Below are positions 14,870 through 19,336 of a stretch of 19,336 nt of DNA, piece after piece. Position 1 is the stretch's first letter, and each line of letters begins with the position of its first letter. The position numbers were made by a program, and so were the translations under genes. Source of the DNA: DATFKA01 sp042095835 (lineage in GTDB: Bacteria > Bacteroidota > Bacteroidia > Chitinophagales > Saprospiraceae); contig JBELML010000121.1 of the NCBI GenBank assembly GCA_042095835.1, positions 1-19,336 of the forward strand, given 5' to 3'. Below the pieces are notes generated by a model, which was given only the letters and a program-made list of their open reading frames with translations, was not told the DNA's origin and searched no databases.

Positions 14870-17758
14870 TCATGAGCTCTTCTTTTCTCGATAATCAGTG
14901 GCGGGAAGGTCAAATTCTTGCTTAAACAAGCGGGAGAAATAATTGGCGTCCTGAAAACCACATTGAAAGGCAATTTCGGCGATGGATAAAGAGGAATTGG
15001 ACAAAAAGTCTTTAGCCTTTTGTAAGCGCAATTGTCGGATGCGGCGAGAGGGCGTTTGTTGCACCGCATTTTTGAGTTTTCGGTGGAGTTGGGAGCGACT
15101 GATGCCTGCTGCTTTGGCCAGTTCTTCCACAGAAAAATTGGTATTGTTCAGATTTTGTAAAATTAACTGATCAATCTGTTCTACAAATCCAGAATCGAGT
15201 GCTTTGAGGGCGGCAGCTTGAGTCTGGATTATGATTTGGTCCTTGTTGATTTGTTCGATTCGTTTGGCTACTTCTTGTTCGAGCAACTTTTGTTGTTGCT
15301 GGTATTTTTTGGTACGCCACTGTGTATAATAATAAATCAAATAAACCAAAACAAGTGCAACAGACAGTAGAAACCACCAACGCAAATAGAGCGGCGCTTG
15401 CTGAAAAATGCTAAGCATCATTACGTTATCGGCGATCTTACCATCTGCTTGAATGGCCCGTACCCGAAACTTGTTTTTACCATAAGCAAAGCCACCAAGG
15501 CTCAATTGGTTGTCCCTTAATTTTATCCAATCATCTTCAGATTTGGTGCTGCGGTACCAGTACTCCTGTCTATTGCTTTGAAAATAGTCTTGCAGTGAAA
15601 AATCTAGATCAATCCGTTTTTCATGAGATTTTAAATAAATTTTTTGCTTGCGTTGATTATTCGCTGCCAAGCTTCTGACGTATTGTCCTCTTTCATTGTA
15701 AATAAGCCCCTTGGCAATACTTAGATCTGGACAATAGGGATGGGCTTCATTAAATTGTTCCGCTTTAAACCGGACTACTCCCTGCTGACCGCCAAAGTAG
15801 AAATAATTGTCCTCTCCTTTGAAATAGGCCATACGGTTGAACTCATTGATGGGCAAACCATGCTCCGTGAAAAATAAATTAAAATTTTTACGATTGGGAT
15901 GTAAGCGAATTAAACCGTCTTCTGATGAAATCCAGAAAAAGCCCTGCTTATCTGGCAAGATGGTGTATAGATTATTACTAGGCAATCCTTCTCGTCGTGA
16001 TAGATGGCTCCAGGCACCAGTTTCATAATTCCAATGGACGAGACCTAGATCAGCAGTGGCCAACCAAAACCAACTACCTGTATCTGGATGGATGTAGTGA
16101 ATGCGGTCTGCCGGTAGAAAGTGGGGACCTTCCTTACGGCTTGAATACTGCTCTATGATGCCTTTTTCTTCATCTAATAAAAACAAGCCTTTATAAGTAG
16201 CCAACCATATTCCTTTTTCGTTTTCATAAAAATGATAGACCAGCTCCGTTTCTAATTCATCAAATCCATTATATTTCCGAAAGATTTGGACCGTATCGGA
16301 CTGCTGCGGATCATAGCTCAGTAGGTAAGCTTGTTTTTTCATCCATAATTTTCCCGATTTTGCTTGAAAGGCGCCCCAAATTTTGGCCTTCATTCCTGGA
16401 ATATCAATAGTGGGCATTTCTACTTCTTTTTCTAGGGTCCAATCTTGGGTGTTGATTTTCAACAAACGGTGGTTAAAAGCCCATGCAGTGCTGTCATTTT
16501 CTTGGACGAAGGAGATAAAAGTAGACCTCGCCAAACGCTGGTCTTTAATGGACAATGGTTCAGTATTTCCTGAGGAGAAATTGACCAATTGGTTGCCATG
16601 AAAAGTACCGACCAGCATTTTATCTTCGCTTGCCATTACTCCACGTACTTTATACGGGCTATTGTTGATGCCTTTGGGGGCATCTAAGTAGCGTTCAAAG
16701 TAATCCAGTTCCAATTTTTGAATAACAATGCCCGATGGCGTATCATCCCAAATCATACCTGCGGCATCAAATAAATAATCTTTCAGGTGGATTGCCCGTT
16801 TGGTAGCGGTCAATTGATCTGGGGGAATGAGTAAATTTCCATTTTTATCATAAGGACGCCATTTCCCATTATATACCCAATACCGCTGTTTTTCCCGATC
16901 AATGTGTAGTACACTTCTATTACTAGTGAGAAAAGATTGGATCGTTTCAGGAAGTCCTTCGCCCAATCCAGTATACCAGCCAAGTGGATTTGTTGCCATT
17001 GGGATGGGCTGCGCTCTTACGGAATGGCTTTTGTAATGTACATCTTCTTGAAAACCTTCTATAATACGCTGGCAGCGTGTACCTTCTACTATCTTAAAAG
17101 AACGCAAATTGGCTCCCTCTAAGCTCAATTCCATTACTTGTGTTCCCAACTGCCCCCAAAGTCCATTATTCAAACTGCTTTGGATGGGAAAAAAGTCTTT
17201 TGGCAAATCCAAGCGTTCAAAGCGTCGATTTAGTGTGTAGGTCCAGCTTTCTTTTTGCTTTAAATAGAAGAAAAGTTGCCCATCTTTGCTTTGAAAAAAG
17301 TGTTGTACTTCCTTCCAAGTAAATGGTAATTGTTCTTGAAAAATTTGCTCTTCATTTACAATGCGCTGCTGGAAAGGGTCCCAAAAGCTGATGTGCTCTA
17401 CTTTAAGGCAAGTTTCGTAATAGCTATATGCTTCGATGAGCCAGAAAAAGCCTTGTGCATCCTCCAAAATATGAGTAATCCGATTGGAAGATAGCTCATC
17501 TTGATCTAGATAAAAGTTTTGTACCTGGTGTCCATCGTAACGGTTCAAACCATAATCGGTTCCAATCCAGATGAAGCCCAAACGATCTTGATGGATGACA
17601 TTCACTTTTGGATGAGAAAGCTTTTGCTCTACATCAGTTTTATGGCTAGTAGCAAGTCGCCAAGGCAAGGAATCGGAATGACTTTGAGCTGCTAAAACAT
17701 AACCCAAGAGCAAGAATAAAAAGAGCAAGGAAGAACGGCCAAATCCGATTTTAAACAT
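14870..17758 (-). CDS. Membrane-spanning AraC-family regulator with periplasmic Reg_prop/Y_Y_Y sensor
   Basis: The 962-residue protein starts with a signal peptide (MFKIGFGRSSLLFLFLLLGYVLAAQS), which fixes the start. Residues about 45-700 form a Reg_prop beta-propeller with repeats such as VNVIHQDRLGFIWIGTDYG followed by LNRYDG, ITHILEDAQGFFWL, LYTILPDKQGFFWISSEDG and YFYFGGQQGVVRF. Residues about 711-787 are a Y_Y_Y domain (EYWYRSTKSEDDWIKL, GKNKFRVRA). One membrane helix spans about 794-814, followed by a coiled coil at 815-850 and an AraC/HTH_18 domain at 858-960 with both helix-turn-helix motifs (FSVEELAKAAGISRSQLHRK and SIAEIAFQCGFQDANYFSRL). It resembles the hybrid two-component systems of Bacteroidota, but the histidine kinase and receiver domains are absent. 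Signal is therefore probably passed directly through the membrane helix to a membrane-tethered DNA-binding domain. It is co-directional with the giant gene, 288 bp upstream, so it is the obvious candidate regulator of that gene. The ligand cannot be deduced. Confidence 0.93.
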   Translation of the reverse strand: MFKIGFGRSSLLFLFLLLGYVLAAQSHSDSLPWRLATSHKTDVEQKLSHPKVNVIHQDRLGFIWIGTDYGLNRYDGHQVQNFYLDQDELSSNRITHILEDAQGFFWLIEAYSYYETCLKVEHISFWDPFQQRIVNEEQIFQEQLPFTWKEVQHFFQSKDGQLFFYLKQKESWTYTLNRRFERLDLPKDFFPIQSSLNNGLWGQLGTQVMELSLEGANLRSFKIVEGTRCQRIIEGFQEDVHYKSHSVRAQPIPMATNPLGWYTGLGEGLPETIQSFLTSNRSVLHIDREKQRYWVYNGKWRPYDKNGNLLIPPDQLTATKRAIHLKDYLFDAAGMIWDDTPSGIVIQKLELDYFERYLDAPKGINNSPYKVRGVMASEDKMLVGTFHGNQLVNFSSGNTEPLSIKDQRLARSTFISFVQENDSTAWAFNHRLLKINTQDWTLEKEVEMPTIDIPGMKAKIWGAFQAKSGKLWMKKQAYLLSYDPQQSDTVQIFRKYNGFDELETELVYHFYENEKGIWLATYKGLFLLDEEKGIIEQYSSRKEGPHFLPADRIHYIHPDTGSWFWLATADLGLVHWNYETGAWSHLSRREGLPSNNLYTILPDKQGFFWISSEDGLIRLHPNRKNFNLFFTEHGLPINEFNRMAYFKGEDNYFYFGGQQGVVRFKAEQFNEAHPYCPDLSIAKGLIYNERGQYVRSLAANNQRKQKIYLKSHEKRIDLDFSLQDYFQSNRQEYWYRSTKSEDDWIKLRDNQLSLGGFAYGKNKFRVRAIQADGKIADNVMMLSIFQQAPLYLRWWFLLSVALVLVYLIYYYTQWRTKKYQQQQKLLEQEVAKRIEQINKDQIIIQTQAAALKALDSGFVEQIDQLILQNLNNTNFSVEELAKAAGISRSQLHRKLKNAVQQTPSRRIRQLRLQKAKDFLSNSSLSIAEIAFQCGFQDANYFSRLFKQEFDLPATDYREKKSS

Positions 17759-18014
17759 ATTTGCAACATCTACTCCGCGAAGATAATGTTTCTAAACTAG
17801 AGTTGATCGATAAACGAAGGACGGGATCACCACGACCAGTCTTTGCTCAAATTTTATATCTAAACTTAGATACCAGCTTCCACATAATGAATGGCGGCTT
17901 TATCGACCAAAAACATTGATCTACCTTCTCTGAGGAAGTATTGGTAGGCAGTGACCATTACTAGGAGAAAATTAGCTTTAAATTAGGAGGTCAAAAGAAA
18001 GAATACAAACGTAT
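17759..18014. promoter_or_regulatory. Divergent intergenic region with two similar palindromes
   Basis: This 256-bp region must hold the promoters of both the minus-strand regulator and the plus-strand kinase. It contains TCTAAACTAGA (17791-17801, arms TCTA/TAGA) and the 16-bp palindrome TATCTAAACTTAGATA (17857-17872, 7-bp arms), 68 bp apart. They share the core TCTAAAC(T)TAGA and look like a pair of related operator sites. A TAGCTTTA (17973-17980) partly fits the Bacteroidota -7 element for the kinase gene, but no -33 element sits at the right distance. An AGGAGG at 17985-17990 is 24 nt from the kinase ATG, too far for a normal ribosome-binding site, and there is no in-frame ATG/GTG/TTG between it and the annotated start. 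Confidence 0.4.
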
Positions 18015-19079
18015 ATGAAAGAATGGAAAATAGAGCAAGGCTACCCTTTACATCAGCACCTTTTGTTTTGGTTGGTGGTTTTTTGCTGCTATTGTATCGC
18101 CAATATAGAAGATCATCAAACGGTATCAGAAAACCTAGTCACTTATGCCACCAAAGTGACCATCCAAGCAGGTGTGGCCTACTATTTATGGCTCTTTGCG
18201 CTTCCCAGGTATTTTAAAACAGGGAAGGTGCGTAGTTTGATCTGGCCAATCTTGTTGATGTTGATTCTCCTGCAAGTTGTTGCAGAGAGTCGGATCATTT
18301 TCTTAATGGAACCTACCTACCCCTACACTTACCGCAACAACATAGCACGTAATGAAGAGGTACCCATCTTACTAAGATACCTCAACGGAATCACAATTTT
18401 CTTTAGAAATCCGGCAATTTATCTGCCTCCAGCGGTTGGCTTGATGGCTTTACAATATTTACAAAAACAGCGCAACTTGGCTGAGCTAAAAGAACAACAG
18501 AAAAACAATGAGCTCCTGGCGCTAAAAAACCAAATGAACCCTCATTTCTTATTCAATACGCTCAACAACCTTTACACCCTTGCCCTCAAGAAGTCTGACA
18601 AAACACCCGAAGTCATTGCCAAATTATCGGAGATATTAGACTACATGCTTTATCGGTGCAACGAAGCGCAAGTTCCCATACAAAGAGAAATTGAGCTTTT
18701 AGAGAATTATCTTGGTTTGGAAAAGGTACGATATGGGAAAAGAATAGATATTCAGTTTGATCACCAGATAGCCGCTGATGTAAAAATTGCACCTTTACTA
18801 TTGCTACACTTTGTAGAAAATGCCTTTAAACATGGAGTACGGCAGGAATTGGACCAAGCCGATATTCAGATCAAGTTGCAAGCAAGTGATGATGAAATTG
18901 ATTTTTCTATTCGCAATAGTATTCCAAATGACTCTCAAGAATCTAGTTCCGAAACGGAAGGAATCGGGCTGCAAAATATACGACGGCAGTTGCAGTTGTT
19001 GTATCCGAAGCGGCATCAGCTGGAAATTCGGAAGGAGAGGAGTCGTTTTGGGGTTGAATTAAAACTAAGACTTGATTGA
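18015..19079 (+). CDS. LytS/YehU-type sensor histidine kinase
   Basis: A 354-residue membrane kinase of the His_kinase (LytS/YehU) family. Four hydrophobic segments lie at about residues 14-30, 46-66, 74-97 and 128-148, followed by a coiled linker. The phosphoacceptor motif NPHFLFN is at 175-181, with His177. The ATP-binding domain has the N-box HFVENAFKHG (266-275) and a G-box GIGLQNIRRQL (316-326), then RSRFGVELKL near the end. Length and layout are normal for the family, with no separate ligand-binding domain apart from the membrane segments. The ATG at 18015 is the only reasonable start, because the frame is closed upstream at 17979. Such kinases usually phosphorylate a LytTR response regulator encoded immediately downstream; none is present up to the right edge, so the partner is either outside the window or unlinked. 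It diverges from the AraC-type regulator gene, which may link their control. Confidence 0.95.
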   Translation: MKEWKIEQGYPLHQHLLFWLVVFCCYCIANIEDHQTVSENLVTYATKVTIQAGVAYYLWLFALPRYFKTGKVRSLIWPILLMLILLQVVAESRIIFLMEPTYPYTYRNNIARNEEVPILLRYLNGITIFFRNPAIYLPPAVGLMALQYLQKQRNLAELKEQQKNNELLALKNQMNPHFLFNTLNNLYTLALKKSDKTPEVIAKLSEILDYMLYRCNEAQVPIQREIELLENYLGLEKVRYGKRIDIQFDHQIAADVKIAPLLLLHFVENAFKHGVRQELDQADIQIKLQASDDEIDFSIRNSIPNDSQESSSETEGIGLQNIRRQLQLLYPKRHQLEIRKERSRFGVELKLRLD

Positions 19080-19180
19080 TGAACTATTTTTTGATCCATT
19101 ATGTGTGTCTAGGGTTAAGCAAAGATCAAAATGCCGCTAGGCACATTATAGGTGTAGATGTTTTTAAGACAACAAGCATA

Positions 19181-19234
19181 GCGTGCCGTAAGGTACGCCA
19201 TATTTCATGCATACATTGCGTACCTAAGGCACGC
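19181..19234. repeat. REP-like palindromes arranged as an inverted pair
   Basis: Two imperfect palindromes: 19181-19198 (GCGTGCC-GTAA-GGTACGC) and 19218-19234 (GCGTACC-TAA-GGCACGC). Each has one internal mismatch or wobble, but copy two is almost the exact reverse complement of copy one, so together they form a longer stem of about 17 bp around a 19-nt loop. This is the layout of paired REP elements downstream of genes. The pair begins about 100 bp after the kinase stop codon and may stabilise or end its transcript. No run of T follows that would make it a standard terminator. Confidence 0.7.
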
Positions 19235-19268
19235 CAACATCAAATCGTCTCATTATTCTTTCTAAATT

Positions 19269-19285
19269 GCGTCCCTACAGGACGC
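19269..19285. repeat. Third REP-like palindrome
   Basis: GCGTCC-CTACA-GGACGC, perfect 6-bp arms. It belongs to the same type as the pair at 19181-19234. A shorter possible remnant, TGCC-GCTA-GGCA, lies at 19132-19143. The rest of 19080-19336 shows no convincing gene; an ATG at 19322 near the right edge could be a gene start but only five codons are visible. Confidence 0.65.
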
Positions 19286-19336
19286 TAGGGCAAACGCATT
19301 AAAATAAAAACTTAAAAAGAAATGCTTATTACTCGA

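Noticed and set aside
14842..15069. 75-codon minus-strand frame overlapping the regulator's C-terminus
   Set aside because: It overlaps the well-supported AraC domain coding sequence in another frame.
17985..17990. AGGAGG as ribosome-binding site for the kinase
   Set aside because: It is 24 nt from the ATG, and no alternative ATG, GTG or TTG start lies at a suitable distance in frame.
19076..19288. 70-codon frame overlapping the end of the kinase gene
   Set aside because: It runs through the three REP-like palindromes, has no recognisable domain and does not resemble the LytTR regulator expected there.

Overview
The window looks like a chromosomal segment of a Bacteroidota bacterium, most likely of the Saprospiria/Saprospiraceae type. 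The evidence is a giant secreted multidomain protein with HYR-like, PKD-like and prealbumin-like modules typical of that group; a Reg_prop/Y_Y_Y/AraC-type membrane regulator and a LytS-type histidine kinase, both common in Bacteroidota; weak Shine-Dalgarno signals; and moderate GC. The assignment rests on protein architecture, not on a marker gene.

Layout. About three quarters of the window (14581 down to the left edge) is one uninterrupted minus-strand reading frame of at least 4860 codons, still open at the edge. I checked the reading phase at about a dozen points and found no frameshift or stop. From its N-terminus the product has a signal peptide, two tandem glycine-rich domains resembling the extracellular glycine-rich domain of ALK/LTK, irregular HYR-like beta-sandwich domains, a regular HYR-like array with about 90-residue spacing, eight prealbumin-like (SpaA/SdrD-B-like) modules, PKD-like and HYR-like domains, and further PKD-like repeats. 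Three of the eight prealbumin-like modules carry a whole NHL beta-propeller inserted in a loop. The C-terminus, where a type IX secretion sorting domain would be expected, lies outside the window.

Upstream of the giant gene and on the same strand (14870-17758) is a 962-residue regulator: signal peptide, Reg_prop beta-propeller, Y_Y_Y domain, one membrane helix, short coiled coil and AraC DNA-binding domain. It has no histidine kinase or receiver domain. The 288-bp gap between the two genes holds an 8-bp direct repeat spaced exactly 20 bp, a plausible AraC-type operator for the giant gene, plus other short repeats. Diverging from the regulator (18015-19079) is a 354-residue four-helix LytS/YehU-type histidine kinase. 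The LytTR response regulator that usually follows such a kinase is not in the window; the kinase is followed instead by REP-like palindromes.

Inferred working model: a periplasmic sensor propeller linked through one membrane helix to a DNA-binding domain controls expression of a very large cell-surface or matrix adhesin, next to a second, kinase-based sensor. The regulatory links are inferred from gene order and candidate operator sequences only.
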